Assembly: GCA_041397765.1 (NCBI GenBank)
Contig: JAWKWA010000019.1
Span: 1-64,000 of the forward strand
DNA from: JAWKWA01 sp041397765
Lineage (GTDB): Bacteria; Pseudomonadota; Alphaproteobacteria; Rhizobiales; Hyphomicrobiaceae
Direction of reading: 5' to 3'
Length of the DNA: 64,000 bases
The notes under the pieces were generated by a model. It was not told the origin of the DNA and did no database searches. It saw only the letters and a list, made by a program, of their open reading frames with translations. The translations under genes and the position numbers were made by a program. Shown here piece by piece: positions 23,809 to 32,958 of the stretch (the first letter of the stretch is position 1; every line of letters starts with the position of its first letter).

Positions 23809-24888
23809 CTACCCGTAGAGGCCTCTGAGGCCTTCGCGGCTGGCTGGGCAGAGGCCGCGCTCGGTGATGAAGCCGGTGACGAGACGGGCCGGCGTCACGT
23901 CGAAGGCCGGATTGGCGGCGGGGCTGCCGGGAGCGGCGATCTCGACCGTCTCGATGCGCCCGTCGGGGCGGCGGCCGGTCATGCGCAGCACCTCCTCGGC
24001 CCCGCGCTCCTCGATCGGGATGGCAAAGCCGTCCTCGAGCGTCCAGTCGATGGTCGAATAAGGCAGCGCCACATGGAAAGGAACGCCGCAGTCGCGCGCC
24101 GCGAGTGCCTTCAGATAGGTGCCGATCTTGTTGGCGACATCGCCATTGGCGCTGACCCGGTCGGTGCCGACGATCACCATGTCGACCCGGCCCCGCTGCA
24201 TCAGATGGCCCCCGGCATTGTCGACGACGATGGTGTGAGGCACGCCATGCTTGCCGAGCTCGTAGGCGGTGAGGAATGCGCCCTGGTTGCGCGGCCGCGT
24301 CTCGTCGACGAAGACATGGAGCGCAATGCCCTCGTCGTGAGCCTGATAGATCGGCGAGGTCGCGGTGCCCCAGTCGACGCAGGCGAGCCAGCCGGCATTG
24401 CAGTGGGTCAGGATCTCGACGGGCCGCCCCCCCTTCGCGCGCGCGATCTCGCGGATGAGCGGCAGGCCGTTCGCGCCGATCAGCCGGCAGGTCTCGGCGT
24501 CCTCGTCGGCCATCAGGCCGGCGCGGGCATAGGCCGCCGTCATGCGGTCGGACGGCGCAAGGGGCGCCAGCGCGGCACGCATCTCGCCGAGCGCCCAGGC
24601 GAGATTGACGGCGGTCGGCCGCTGCTCGGCGAGGAAGGAGATCGCGCCATCGAGCGCGCGGTCGGAGGCATCGGCGCGCATGGCGAGGGCGATGCCATAG
24701 GCCGCCGTGACGCCGATCAGCGGTGCGCCGCGCACCAGCATCGCCTTGATCGCATAGGCCGCGTCGTCGGCGGTCTTCAGCGTCACCGTCTCCAGGCGGT
24801 GCGGCAGTCGGGTCTGGTCGATGATGCGCACCGACCAGCCGTCCTCGTTGAGGCGGATGGTCCGCCAGTGCTCACCTTCGATCCTCAT
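23809..24888 (-). CDS. mtnA: S-methyl-5-thioribose-1-phosphate isomerase
   Basis: A 359-residue enzyme that isomerises methylthioribose-1-phosphate to the ribulose form in methionine salvage. The family signatures are all visible: MLVRGAPLIGVTAAYG, ILTHCNAGWLA with the catalytic cysteine, ETRPRNQGAFLTAYEL and VVDNAGGHLM with the catalytic aspartate, then VGTDRVSANGDVANKIGTY. Length is normal. No other methionine-salvage gene is adjacent; metY at 42 kb is the only other methionine gene seen. The start has AGAGGTGG a few bases upstream. Confidence 0.95.
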   Translation of the reverse strand: MRIEGEHWRTIRLNEDGWSVRIIDQTRLPHRLETVTLKTADDAAYAIKAMLVRGAPLIGVTAAYGIALAMRADASDRALDGAISFLAEQRPTAVNLAWALGEMRAALAPLAPSDRMTAAYARAGLMADEDAETCRLIGANGLPLIREIARAKGGRPVEILTHCNAGWLACVDWGTATSPIYQAHDEGIALHVFVDETRPRNQGAFLTAYELGKHGVPHTIVVDNAGGHLMQRGRVDMVIVGTDRVSANGDVANKIGTYLKALAARDCGVPFHVALPYSTIDWTLEDGFAIPIEERGAEEVLRMTGRRPDGRIETVEIAAPGSPAANPAFDVTPARLVTGFITERGLCPASREGLRGLYG

Positions 24889-24936
24889 TCCACCTCTTCG
24901 GGCCCCGCTTCGGGCCGATCGCCTTCGTTTGCGCGA

Positions 24937-25170
24937 TCATACCCGGTTGAAGGCGGAGCCGCCCAAGGGAATATGCACGGTCTCGGCGAGGCCGCAGGCG
25001 GGACAGCTCGCATCGAACCAGGCCGCGACCGGGGGCGTCGAGTGATCATCGAGACGGAACAGCGGCGAGCCGCAATTGGGACAGCAGAGCGGCTGGGATA
25101 CGTCCACCCGCGGGCGTGTGGATGCGATCAGATCGTCGAGCAGGCATCCCTCGAGGCTCCGGTCGGACAT
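24937..25170 (-). CDS. small zinc-ribbon protein
   Basis: A 77-residue hypothetical protein. Two CxxC pairs, CCPNCGSPLF and SCPACGLAE, are separated by about 24 residues and should bind one zinc ion as a zinc ribbon. The start at 25170 follows GAGAGGA. It lies 48 bases upstream of mtnA on the same strand and might be co-transcribed with it. No specific family or function is recognised. Confidence 0.65.
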   Translation of the reverse strand: MSDRSLEGCLLDDLIASTRPRVDVSQPLCCPNCGSPLFRLDDHSTPPVAAWFDASCPACGLAETVHIPLGGSAFNRV

Positions 25171-25395
25171 GGCGCGATCCTCTCTTCCCGCTGGCGAGTT
25201 CCCCACAGCTTTTCAACAAGGGCTGAATAACTGATTCGCATGACGCTTCATCGATTTAATGTCAATCGCGAAACTTCGGCGAGAAGAAGAACTGCGGCAC
25301 CCGCCGTGGCGCTCGGGAAGGCCGGAACGCCCCAGGGGCAGGACACTCGGGCGCGGGGCGGATCGCCGGACGGGCACGGAACCCCTCAGGGCCCG

Positions 25396-25932
25396 TCAAT
25401 GACCAGAGAACTCCACCAGCGTGTGGCAGGCGAGGCCCATATCGATGAGGCGTTGCGCGCCCCCGAGGTCGGGCAGGTCGATGACGAAGGCTGCCCCGAT
25501 GAGATCGCCGCCCGAGCGGCGGATCAGCTTGGCGGCCGCCTCCGCCGTGCCCCCGGTCGCGATCAGGTCGTCGACCAGGAGCACGCGGCGTCCCGGCGCG
25601 ATCGCATCCTCGTGCATCTCGATGACATCGACACCGTATTCGAGCGCATAGTCCTGGCCGATGGTGCGGTGGGGCAGCTTGCCCTTCTTGCGGATCGGCA
25701 CGAAGCCGGTGCCCAGGCGGTCGGCAACGGCGCCGCCAAGGATGAAGCCGCGCGCCTCGATGCCGGCGACGAGATCGATGTTGCGGCCGGCGAAGGGGGC
25801 GGCGAGATCGACGACGGCGCGGCGGAAGCCGGAGGCGTTGCCGAGAAGCGTGGTGATGTCGCGAAACAGGATGCCCGGCTTTGGATAGTCGGGAATGGTG
25901 CGGATCAGGCTTTCGAGCGGCATGTCGGTCAT
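25396..25932 (-). CDS. apt: adenine phosphoribosyltransferase
   Basis: A 178-residue purine salvage enzyme that makes AMP from adenine and PRPP. The adenine-binding RTIPDYPKPGILFRDITT, the EARGFILGG segment and the PRPP motif VLLVDDLIATGGTA are intact, with the flexible loop KLPHRTIGQDYALEYG between them. The ATG at 25932 follows GGGAG by a short spacer. It stands alone and is divergent from the small membrane protein gene. Confidence 0.95.
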   Translation of the reverse strand: MTDMPLESLIRTIPDYPKPGILFRDITTLLGNASGFRRAVVDLAAPFAGRNIDLVAGIEARGFILGGAVADRLGTGFVPIRKKGKLPHRTIGQDYALEYGVDVIEMHEDAIAPGRRVLLVDDLIATGGTAEAAAKLIRRSGGDLIGAAFVIDLPDLGGAQRLIDMGLACHTLVEFSGH

Positions 25933-26121
25933 CGGCAACTCCCAGTGGCGGGGCAGGTCCGGCCTGCTGGAGGCCCAGCCACACCGACCGCGCGAGCGAA
26001 TGCCGGCGTTTTCACGCCGGCAGTTCCGCCCCCTCGTCGGGCACCAGCCATCTTTTCTTCCCAAATCCTCTGTAGGGGGGGCCGACTGGCCGCGCAAGTT
26101 ATGGGACGAGAGGATTGGTTC

Positions 26122-26424
26122 ATGACGATTTCGATCTCGGCCGACGACCGCATCGCCGATCTGCCACGGACGCTCCGCCACAAGGGGGTGAGCCGGTCCG
26201 AGCCGGCCGATCACTATGCCCCTGATCTGGAGGAGGTCGCGGTCACGCGGCTGAAGGTGCCGTTCTTCAGGCTCGCATTCTTCCTCATCAAATGCGTGCT
26301 CGCCGGCATTCCGGCGCTGATCCTGCTCGGCGCCATCCTTTGGGGCATGGGCGAGTTGATCGAGATGTATGCGCCCTGGCTGCTCAAGATGAAGATCCTC
26401 ATCGACTTCGGCGTCGGTCGATAG
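26122..26424 (+). CDS. small single-pass membrane protein
   Basis: A 100-residue hypothetical protein. An N-terminal charged region of about 45 residues is followed by a hydrophobic segment (FFRLAFFLIKCVLAGIPALI, extended by LLGAILWG) that should span the membrane once or as a hairpin, and a short C-terminal tail. The start at 26122 has AGAGGA upstream; an in-frame ATG at 26101 lacks one. Family not recognised. Its upstream region is shared with apt, which is transcribed the other way. Confidence 0.6.
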   Translation: MTISISADDRIADLPRTLRHKGVSRSEPADHYAPDLEEVAVTRLKVPFFRLAFFLIKCVLAGIPALILLGAILWGMGELIEMYAPWLLKMKILIDFGVGR

Positions 26425-26597
26425 TGCGGGTGACGCAAGCCATGATCCATTGATCGCGCCCCTCCATTGATCACGCCCGATTCGGCCAAGGCGCGACTTG
26501 CCGGCCCGTGCGGCCTTGATAGGATGACGCAAGACCGGCAGAGCAGCCAAGCGGGCCGCTCGATCCGGCAGGCTCCTTCCGGCGACAGACGATCGGC

Positions 26598-27485
26598 ATG
26601 GCTCAGGATACCGCGGCGCGACTTCGTGACCATGCACTCGCCCGGATCGAGGAGGATCCGCGCGGCGCGCTCGAGAGCTTCCAGCGGCTTCTCCAGCACG
26701 ATCCCGACGACATGGAAAGCTGGGCCCATGCCGGCAGCCTGCTGCACCGGCTGGGCCGGCCCGAGGCCGCGCTCGACGCCTTCGAGCGTGTAGCGCATCT
26801 GGCCGAGCGGATGGGCAATCCCGAATGGGTCAGCTATGCCCGCCAGAGCATCGCCGGCATCCGGCAGGACATGCGCGAGGCGGAAGGGCGTGCCGAGGAC
26901 AGGGCAGCCGGCCGGGCGCATCGCGAGCCGGCCCGGGGCACCGACACCAGGGAACGGGCCGCACGGCCCCGGCCCGGCGCCAGCGCCACCGACCCGTCAC
27001 CGGAACGCCGCGAACGGGAGGCCGAGCCGGTACCGGCCGGCGCCGCCGAGCCCGAGGCGCCGGCGCGCAGCCAGCTCGTCTCGCCGCAGTTCCAGGGCGG
27101 GCTCCTCTCCTTCACCGCCGGCGTCGGCGTGCTGACCTTCACCGTGGTCGGCGCCCTGACGCAGCTCTGGGGGTTCCCGCTGATCCGCTCCGCGCTCTTG
27201 CGCGCCACCGACGACCTGATGGTGTCGTGCTTTCTCGTCTTCGTCGCGACGCTGCTCTTCAGGACCCGCCAGCCACGGCGGCGCCCGATGCGCATCGGGC
27301 TCATCGCCGTCTACTCCCTGCCGCTGGTGCTGGCCGGCTGGCTGCTCTTCTCCAGCTTCCTCACGCTCGGCGCGATTTTCGGCAAGTGCGGCAACATCAC
27401 CGAGGTGGCGCCGGCCTGCAACATCCAGATCGAGGACTTCCTGAAGCTGAGCCCCGAGGAGCGACAGGACCTGAAACCGCTCTGA
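26598..27485 (+). CDS. TPR-like membrane protein of unknown function
   Basis: A 295-residue protein in three parts. Residues 1-95 form TPR-like helices (ALESFQRLLQHDPDDMESWA, LHRLGRPEAALDAFERVA). Residues 95-155 are a charged, proline- and arginine-rich linker. The remainder contains about three transmembrane helices (LLSFTAGVGVLTFTVVGAL, LMVSCFLVFVATLLF, LIAVYSLPLVLAGWLLF) and ends with a short segment with two cysteines (KCGNITEVAPAC), possibly periplasmic. A membrane-anchored scaffold is conceivable. It converges on the WYL regulator gene. Confidence 0.6.
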   Translation: MAQDTAARLRDHALARIEEDPRGALESFQRLLQHDPDDMESWAHAGSLLHRLGRPEAALDAFERVAHLAERMGNPEWVSYARQSIAGIRQDMREAEGRAEDRAAGRAHREPARGTDTRERAARPRPGASATDPSPERREREAEPVPAGAAEPEAPARSQLVSPQFQGGLLSFTAGVGVLTFTVVGALTQLWGFPLIRSALLRATDDLMVSCFLVFVATLLFRTRQPRRRPMRIGLIAVYSLPLVLAGWLLFSSFLTLGAIFGKCGNITEVAPACNIQIEDFLKLSPEERQDLKPL

Positions 27486-27560
27486 AGCCACGCGGCGCGG
27501 CTCTGGGCCGTCGCCGCCGGCCCGGCAGGGACTGCCTCAGCAGCCTGCGCACCTCCTCGA

Positions 27561-28286
27561 TCAAACCGCGTCGGTCGTCGAGCCGGACCTCGGCTTCTTG
27601 CCACGGTTCCAGGTCTGGTCGCGGGCCAGGAACTCGCGCAGCGTCTTGCCGCGCTCGTGACGAAAGCGCTCCGGCTCGACGCGGAACTCCTCGATGCGGT
27701 CGAGACGGAAGACGCGGAAATCGACGCGCAGCTCGCACCAGGCGGCCAGCATCCAGACCGGCCCGAAATAGGCGAGCGAAAGCGGTCGGACCGTGCGGCG
27801 GCTGGCGTCACCCGCGCCGTCGGTATAGGCGAAGCTCACCTTCGACTGCTCGCGCAGCGCCTGCCGCAGCTCGGCGATATCGAAGCGGATCGGCTCCATG
27901 TAGCGGTCGCGCGGTGCGATCAGCGCGGTCTTGGCCATATAGTCGCGCAAGGCCTCGGGGATCACCGCCTCGACCTTGGCGATGACGCGACTGGCGGCGC
28001 GGCCGAGCTCGGGGTCGGCCGAGCTCTCGACGATTCGTGCGCCGAGCACGAGCGCCTCGATCTCGGCCTCGTCGAACATCAGCGGCGGCAAATCGAAGCC
28101 GGCCTTCAGCACATAGCCGACGCCGGCCTCGCCCTCGATCGGCACGCCGCTCGCGATCAGGTCGGCGATGTCCCGATAGATGGTACGCTCGGACACCTCG
28201 AGGCTCTCGGCAAGATCGCGGGCGCGCGTCAGCGGGCTCTGGCGGAGAGCCTGGATGATGTCGAAGAGGCGGTCGGCACGGCGCAT
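27561..28286 (-). CDS. YafY-type HTH-WYL transcriptional regulator
   Basis: A 241-residue regulator. The N-terminal HTH-11 domain reads ADRLFDIIQALRQSPLTRA and VSERTIYRDIADL. The WYL domain follows, with the core in FGPVWMLAAWCELRVDFRVF, where the canonical W-Y-L reads as W-M-L. WYL proteins sense nucleic acid or small ligands and often act as autoregulators. It is divergent from a DUF1127 gene, and the gap contains two inverted repeats with identical arms that are strong operator candidates. Confidence 0.85.
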   Translation of the reverse strand: MRRADRLFDIIQALRQSPLTRARDLAESLEVSERTIYRDIADLIASGVPIEGEAGVGYVLKAGFDLPPLMFDEAEIEALVLGARIVESSADPELGRAASRVIAKVEAVIPEALRDYMAKTALIAPRDRYMEPIRFDIAELRQALREQSKVSFAYTDGAGDASRRTVRPLSLAYFGPVWMLAAWCELRVDFRVFRLDRIEEFRVEPERFRHERGKTLREFLARDQTWNRGKKPRSGSTTDAV

Positions 28287-28383
28287 GATCGGATCCGGAA
28301 TCGGTGGGCGCGGGGCGCATGGATAGCCGGATTGGCCACCGAGGTCCCGCGCGCTCCTGAGGTGCGGCCCAGCCGACCCTACG

Positions 28384-28407
28384 CTCCTGACAGGACGGTG
28401 TCAGGAG
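28384..28407. promoter_or_regulatory. operator-like inverted repeat 1 (CTCCTGAC-N8-GTCAGGAG)
   Basis: Perfect 8-bp arms separated by 8 bases. A half-site CTCCTGAG lies 30 bases to the left at 28354. The repeat sits between the WYL regulator and the DUF1127 gene and recurs with the same arms 44 bases away. Confidence 0.75.
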
Positions 28408-28427
28408 GGGCCCCATCGCCCCTCCCG

Positions 28428-28451
28428 CTCCTGACGGAAGGCTGTCAGGAG
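28428..28451. promoter_or_regulatory. operator-like inverted repeat 2 (CTCCTGAC-N8-GTCAGGAG)
   Basis: Second copy with identical 8-bp arms and an 8-base spacer of different sequence. Conservation of the arms and not the spacer indicates a protein-binding site; the 44-base centre spacing is close to four helical turns. Confidence 0.75.
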
Positions 28452-28528
28452 GGGGCGCCTATGTTCCCTCCATCGGCCGGCGACGACATGCCGGCCCCGA
28501 AACTCCCGAAGAAAGATGGAGGCATCTC

Positions 28529-28786
28529 ATGAGCGATCATTGTGAAGACAAGGCCCATACGTCCCTCGTCGAGACCCTCGCCGACAGCATGGCCGTGGCG
28601 GCCGCGCCGATCCATGCCATTGCCCGGATCATCCGCGGGCGTCGCCAGCTCACCAAGCTCGACGGGCTCGACGACTACCTGCTGAGCGACATCGGCCTCG
28701 AGCGCGCCGACGTCGAGCGGGCGAAGCTCACCGGCTGGCCCGATGACCCCATGCGGGTGATCGAACGCTCCCGCGGCGCGCGCTGA
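28529..28786 (+). CDS. DUF1127 (YjiS-like) small protein
   Basis: An 85-residue protein whose C-terminal half is the DUF1127 signature: RRQLTKLDGLDDYLLSDIGL followed by a short helix. Small DUF1127 proteins in alphaproteobacteria are linked to RNA binding and phosphate or carbon metabolism, usually through the arginine-rich motif. The N-terminal 40 residues are variable. The ATG has GGAGG at good spacing. It lies directly downstream of the two operator-like repeats, so it is the probable target of the divergent WYL regulator. Confidence 0.85.
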   Translation: MSDHCEDKAHTSLVETLADSMAVAAAPIHAIARIIRGRRQLTKLDGLDDYLLSDIGLERADVERAKLTGWPDDPMRVIERSRGAR

Positions 28787-28811
28787 CGGCGGAGCCGTTC
28801 CGCCATCCGCC

Positions 28812-29270
28812 TCAGGAACCGCCACGCTTGGCCGGATCGATCCAGCGCTCCAGCAGCACGGTGGCGGAGCGCTGGTAGCCGAGGCTGTCGTAGAAGCCGA
28901 GCACGTCCTCGTTGCCGGCACGCACCGACAGATTGAGCTTCCAGACGCCCTTGTTGAGCAGCCAGGCCTCGACCGCGCCCATCATGGCCCGGCCGAGGCC
29001 GAAGCCCTGATACTCCGGCTGGACGGCCAGATAGTAGACGGCGCCACGATGGCCGTCGTGACCGACCATGGCGCTCGCCACCACCCGGCCGTCGAGATGG
29101 CCGACGAGCACGGTCGAGTTCGATTTGCCGCGGGCGAAATCGAGATCGCGCTGCGGATCGTTCCAGGGCCGCGTCAGCCCCGCCGCATGCCACAGGCCGA
29201 TCACCGCCTCGTCCTCGCCGGCGGCGATCGGGCGGATGTCGAGAGACTGACTCGCCGCGCGCGGTGCCAT
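28812..29270 (-). CDS. GNAT-family N-acetyltransferase
   Basis: A 152-residue GNAT acetyltransferase. The acetyl-CoA-binding motif is AVQPEYQGFGLGRAMM, followed by LNLSVRAGNEDVLGFYDSLG, close to the YpeA group. The substrate amine is not predictable. It starts 2 bases after the stop of the FAD-linked oxidase gene, so the two are likely one transcript with coupled translation. Confidence 0.85.
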   Translation of the reverse strand: MAPRAASQSLDIRPIAAGEDEAVIGLWHAAGLTRPWNDPQRDLDFARGKSNSTVLVGHLDGRVVASAMVGHDGHRGAVYYLAVQPEYQGFGLGRAMMGAVEAWLLNKGVWKLNLSVRAGNEDVLGFYDSLGYQRSATVLLERWIDPAKRGGS

Positions 29271-29272
29271 CG

Positions 29273-30769
29273 TCACAGGACCTTTCCGGGATTGAGGATG
29301 CCGGCAGGATCGAAGGCCGCCTTCAGGCGGCGCATCAGGTCCATCTCGACCTCGCTCTTCGTCATGGCGATATCCTCCACCTTCAGCCGGCCGATGCCGT
29401 GCTCGGCACTGATCGAGCCGCCGAGGTCGCGCACGATCTCGTAGATCACGTCGTTGAACCGGTCCCACTCCTCGAGGAAGCGCGCCTTGTCCATGCCGAC
29501 CGGCTGGCTGACATTGTAGTGGATGTTGCCGTCGCCGAAATGGCCGAAAGGCAGTGGGCGGATTCCCGGCATCAGCGCTTCCATCCGGGCATTGCCGCGG
29601 GCGATCAGCTCGGGGATGGCCTCCACCGGCACGGCGACGTCGTGCTTGATCGAGCCGCCCTCCTGCTTCTGGGTGTCGGACAAGGTCTCGCGCAGGCGCC
29701 AGAGGTCGGCCGATTGCTGCAGCGTGGCGGCGATGGCGGCATCCTCGACCTCGCCCGCCTCGATGGCGGCCGCGAGCACCGTCTCCATCGTCCGGGCCGC
29801 ATGGCCGTCGGCAACATGCCCCGACAGCTCGACGAGCGCATACCAGGCGTGTGGAGCCGACAGCGGATCGCGGGTGCCGGGCACATGGCGGTTGACGAAC
29901 TCGATGGCGAGCCGCGGCATGACCTCGAAGGCGGTGAGCGCGGGACCGGCGGCGGCGCGCATGCGGGCGAAGACGTCGCGCACCGCCTCGAGGCTGGGCA
30001 GGCCGGCGATCGCCGTGACGCGCTCGGCCGGCCGGGGAAAGAGCTTCAGCACCGCCGCCGTGACGACGCCGAGCGTACCCTCGGCGCCGATGAAGATGTC
30101 CTTCAGGTGATAGCCGGTATTGTCCTTGCGCAGCGCCCTGAGGCCGTCCCAGACCCGGCCGTCGGCGAGCACGACCTCGAGGCCGAGCACGAGATCGCGG
30201 GTATTGCCATAGGCGAGCACCTGCACGCCGCCGGCATTGGTCGAGATGTTGCCGCCGATCTGGCAGGAGCCCTGGCTGGCGAGCGACAGCGGGAAAAGGC
30301 GCCCCGCCGTCTCGGCCGCGCGCTGCACCGCCTCCAGCGTGCAGCCGGCCTCGACGGTGATGGTGTCGCCGGCCGGATCGAGGGCGCGGACGCGGTCGAG
30401 GCGCGACAGCGAGAGGACGATCTCCTCGCCGGCTTTCGAGGGGATCTGGCCGCCGACGAGGCCGGTATTGCCGCCCTGAGGAACGATGGCGGTGCCCGTC
30501 TCGGCTGCGAGCGCCAGGATCGCGGAAACCTCGGCCGTCGAGCCTGGACGCAGCACCAGCGGCGTCTGGCCCGTGAACAGGTCGCGCCATTCGCGCAGAT
30601 ACGCAGACTGGGCGCCGGCCTCGCGGATCGCATAGCGCTCGCCGGTGATGGCGGCGAAGCGGTCGATGAGCTCTGGCGAGGGCGGTCTTGGCACGGCGTT
30701 TGGCTCGCTTCTGATCTCGGCCGGCGCATGCAGGCGGCGGATCGGCCACGGAAATCGCGACGGCGTCAC
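29273..30769 (-). CDS. FAD-linked 2-hydroxy acid dehydrogenase (D-lactate/D-2-hydroxyglutarate type)
   Basis: A protein of about 498 residues in the vanillyl-alcohol-oxidase/GlcD family. The FAD-binding PQGGNTGLVGGQIP and GGNISTNAGGVQVLAYGNTR segments are conserved. The C-terminal FGHFGDGNIHYNV and ISAEHGIGRLK match the substrate- and metal-binding residues of D-2-hydroxyglutarate and D-lactate dehydrogenases. It passes electrons from a D-2-hydroxy acid to the respiratory chain. The assigned start is a GTG, and a later start is possible because the first 30 residues are not conserved. Coupled to the GNAT gene. Confidence 0.88.
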   Translation of the reverse strand: MTPSRFPWPIRRLHAPAEIRSEPNAVPRPPSPELIDRFAAITGERYAIREAGAQSAYLREWRDLFTGQTPLVLRPGSTAEVSAILALAAETGTAIVPQGGNTGLVGGQIPSKAGEEIVLSLSRLDRVRALDPAGDTITVEAGCTLEAVQRAAETAGRLFPLSLASQGSCQIGGNISTNAGGVQVLAYGNTRDLVLGLEVVLADGRVWDGLRALRKDNTGYHLKDIFIGAEGTLGVVTAAVLKLFPRPAERVTAIAGLPSLEAVRDVFARMRAAAGPALTAFEVMPRLAIEFVNRHVPGTRDPLSAPHAWYALVELSGHVADGHAARTMETVLAAAIEAGEVEDAAIAATLQQSADLWRLRETLSDTQKQEGGSIKHDVAVPVEAIPELIARGNARMEALMPGIRPLPFGHFGDGNIHYNVSQPVGMDKARFLEEWDRFNDVIYEIVRDLGGSISAEHGIGRLKVEDIAMTKSEVEMDLMRRLKAAFDPAGILNPGKVL

Positions 30770-30879
30770 GATGTGGTCGCCGATCGCTCAGGCAGCGTCA
30801 AGGCGGCGCGGCGAGATGGCGGTGGGCAAGCCCTGGCACATAGTCCCTGGTCGGCGCGGCGCCGCCGCATCGGTCTTGC

Positions 30880-31836
30880 TCAGCGCGGCGCCGCCGCGCG
30901 GGCCAGCCGGTCGTTGATGGCTTCGCCGAGACCGTGATCGGGGATCGGCATGACGGCGATGGCCGTAATGCCGGGCCGGTCGAGCGCCCTCAGCGCACCG
31001 AACAACGCCGCCGCCGCCTCGCCGAGGTCGCCCGAGCGGCTGAGATTGAGCGAGGGGCCGTCATGGGCCGGCGCATCGGGCCCGAAGGCGAGGAAGGCCT
31101 CGTCCGGTCGCGGCGCCGAGGCGGCGAGCCGGACGGCCGCCACGGGCTGATAGTGGGCGAGCAGACGCCCCGGCGAGGCGGGCCTGTCCGCGTCACCCTC
31201 GCCCGCTGCCAGGACGGGCAATCCGGTAGCGGCGGCCAGCATGTCGCGCGTGACGGCGCCGGGCCTCAGCAGCACCAGACGGTCGGCGTAGGGAGCGACG
31301 ACGGTCGATTCGAGCCCGACCGCGCAGTTCCCGCCGTCGAGCACGAGCGCGACCTGGCCGGCGAGATCGGCCGCGACATGAGCCGCCGTGGTCGGCGAGA
31401 CATGCCCCGATCGGTTGGCGGAGGGGGCGGCGAGCGGCCGGCCGGCGGCGCGGATCACCGCGAGCGCCACCGGATGGGCCGGCATCCGGAGGGCGATGGT
31501 CGTAAGCCCGGCGGTCGCCAGCTCGGCGACGGCGCAGTCGGGGCGGCGCGGCACGACGAGCGTCAGCGGCCCCGGCCAGAAGCTGCGGGCGAGCAGTTCG
31601 GCGACATGGCCGAGCACCCCGAGGCGATCGGCGGCGGCGAGATCGGCGACATGGACGATCAGCGGATTGAAGCTCGGGCGCCCTTTCGCCGCGAAGATCG
31701 CCGCCACCGCGAGCCCGTCGGTCGCATCGGCGGCGAGGCCGTAGACCGTCTCGGTCGGGATGGCGACGAGCCGGCCGGCCCGCAGGAGCGAGGCGGCCTC
31801 GGCGACGGCTTCGCAGGACGGCGATCGGATCGTCAT
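30880..31836 (-). CDS. Sua5-type L-threonylcarbamoyladenylate synthase
   Basis: A 318-residue enzyme that makes threonylcarbamoyl-AMP, the precursor for t6A at position 37 of ANN-decoding tRNAs. The YrdC fold shows RLVAIPTETVYGLAADA, KGRPSFNPLIVHV, WPGPLTLVVP and AAPSANRSGHVSPT. A C-terminal Sua5 domain (HYQPVAAVRL onward) makes it the long form, unlike the short E. coli TsaC. It begins 15 bases after anmK and is probably co-transcribed with it. Confidence 0.93.
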   Translation of the reverse strand: MTIRSPSCEAVAEAASLLRAGRLVAIPTETVYGLAADATDGLAVAAIFAAKGRPSFNPLIVHVADLAAADRLGVLGHVAELLARSFWPGPLTLVVPRRPDCAVAELATAGLTTIALRMPAHPVALAVIRAAGRPLAAPSANRSGHVSPTTAAHVAADLAGQVALVLDGGNCAVGLESTVVAPYADRLVLLRPGAVTRDMLAAATGLPVLAAGEGDADRPASPGRLLAHYQPVAAVRLAASAPRPDEAFLAFGPDAPAHDGPSLNLSRSGDLGEAAAALFGALRALDRPGITAIAVMPIPDHGLGEAINDRLARAAAPR

Positions 31837-31851
31837 GACGAGGATCCGCCG

Positions 31852-32958
31852 TCACGGCCGCCGGGCGATGACGCCGCCCGTCATCGCCGCGGGAACGCCC
31901 GTCGTCATCGGGAAGGTGATCGGCAGCTCCTTCAGCGCGCGCACCGCCAGATAGGCCCAGGCTTCCGCCTCGATCCAGGCGCCGTCGAGACCTATCGCCT
32001 CGGAGGGCACGACCGCCGCTTCGAGCCGGCCGGCGAGGGCCATCATGATCGCGCGGTTGCGCCGTCCCCCGCCGCAGACGACCCAGATGCGTGGCGGCTC
32101 GGGCAGATGGGCGAGCGCGCGGTGCACCGCATCGGCGGTGAAGGCGGCGAGCGTCGCGGCTCCGTCGGCAGGCGAGAGGCCGGCGAGGGGCGCGCCCGAG
32201 AAGGCGTTGCGATCGAGCGATTTGGGAGGCAGGGCCGCGAAGAAGGGATCGGCGAGGAGGGCGGCGAGCGCTCTCCCGTCGACCGTGCCCGACAGGGCGA
32301 GGCGGCCGTCGCGGTCGAACGGCTCGCCGGTCAGTCGCTGCACCCAGTCGTCGATGAGGGCACTGCCGGGACCGGTATCGAAGGCGATCAGCCGACCGTC
32401 GCGCCCGACCCAGGTGATGTTGGCGACGCCGCCGAGATTGAGGAAGGCGATCGGCCGCTCCCCGTTCGTGGCGGCGAGCGCCCGATGATAGACCGGCACC
32501 AGCGGGGCCCCCTGGCCGCCCGCCGCCATGTCGGCGGCGCGCAGGTCGTAGACGACGTCGATGCCGGTCAGTCGCGCGAGCAGGGCGCCGTCGCCGAGCT
32601 GGACCGTCAGCCGGTCGGCAGGCCGGTGCAGCACGGTCTGACCGTGATAGCCGATCAGATCGACCTCGCCGCGGGCGATGCCGGCCTCGACGAGGAGGTC
32701 GGAGACGAGGCGGGCATTGAGCCCCGTCAGCTCGCGCTCGAGCATGTCGAGACCGCCCGGCCGCGCCGTCCTCACGGCGATCTCCCGGGCGTCCGCGAGC
32801 CCCTGGCGCAGGCGCTCGCGCACCTCGTCCGGATAGGGCCGGTGGCGGACCGCTCCGCGCTCGACGATCGCCTCCCCGTCGGTGATGAGCATGGCGGCGT
32901 CGATGCCGTCCATCGAGGTGCCGCTCATCAGGCCGATCGCACGGTAGAGTTTGGTCAA
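31852..32958 (-). CDS. anmK: anhydro-N-acetylmuramic acid kinase
   Basis: A 368-residue sugar kinase that opens and phosphorylates 1,6-anhydro-MurNAc during cell-wall recycling. The signature AIGLMSGTSMDGIDAAML is at the N terminus. IAFLNLGGVANIT, DTGPGSALIDDWV and VVCGGGRRNRAIM follow in order. The start appears to be TTG at 32958, since the conserved core begins only a few residues later and no upstream ATG exists in frame; GGAG lies 7 bases before it. It is divergent from tyrS. Confidence 0.94.
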   Translation of the reverse strand: MTKLYRAIGLMSGTSMDGIDAAMLITDGEAIVERGAVRHRPYPDEVRERLRQGLADAREIAVRTARPGGLDMLERELTGLNARLVSDLLVEAGIARGEVDLIGYHGQTVLHRPADRLTVQLGDGALLARLTGIDVVYDLRAADMAAGGQGAPLVPVYHRALAATNGERPIAFLNLGGVANITWVGRDGRLIAFDTGPGSALIDDWVQRLTGEPFDRDGRLALSGTVDGRALAALLADPFFAALPPKSLDRNAFSGAPLAGLSPADGAATLAAFTADAVHRALAHLPEPPRIWVVCGGGRRNRAIMMALAGRLEAAVVPSEAIGLDGAWIEAEAWAYLAVRALKELPITFPMTTGVPAAMTGGVIARRP

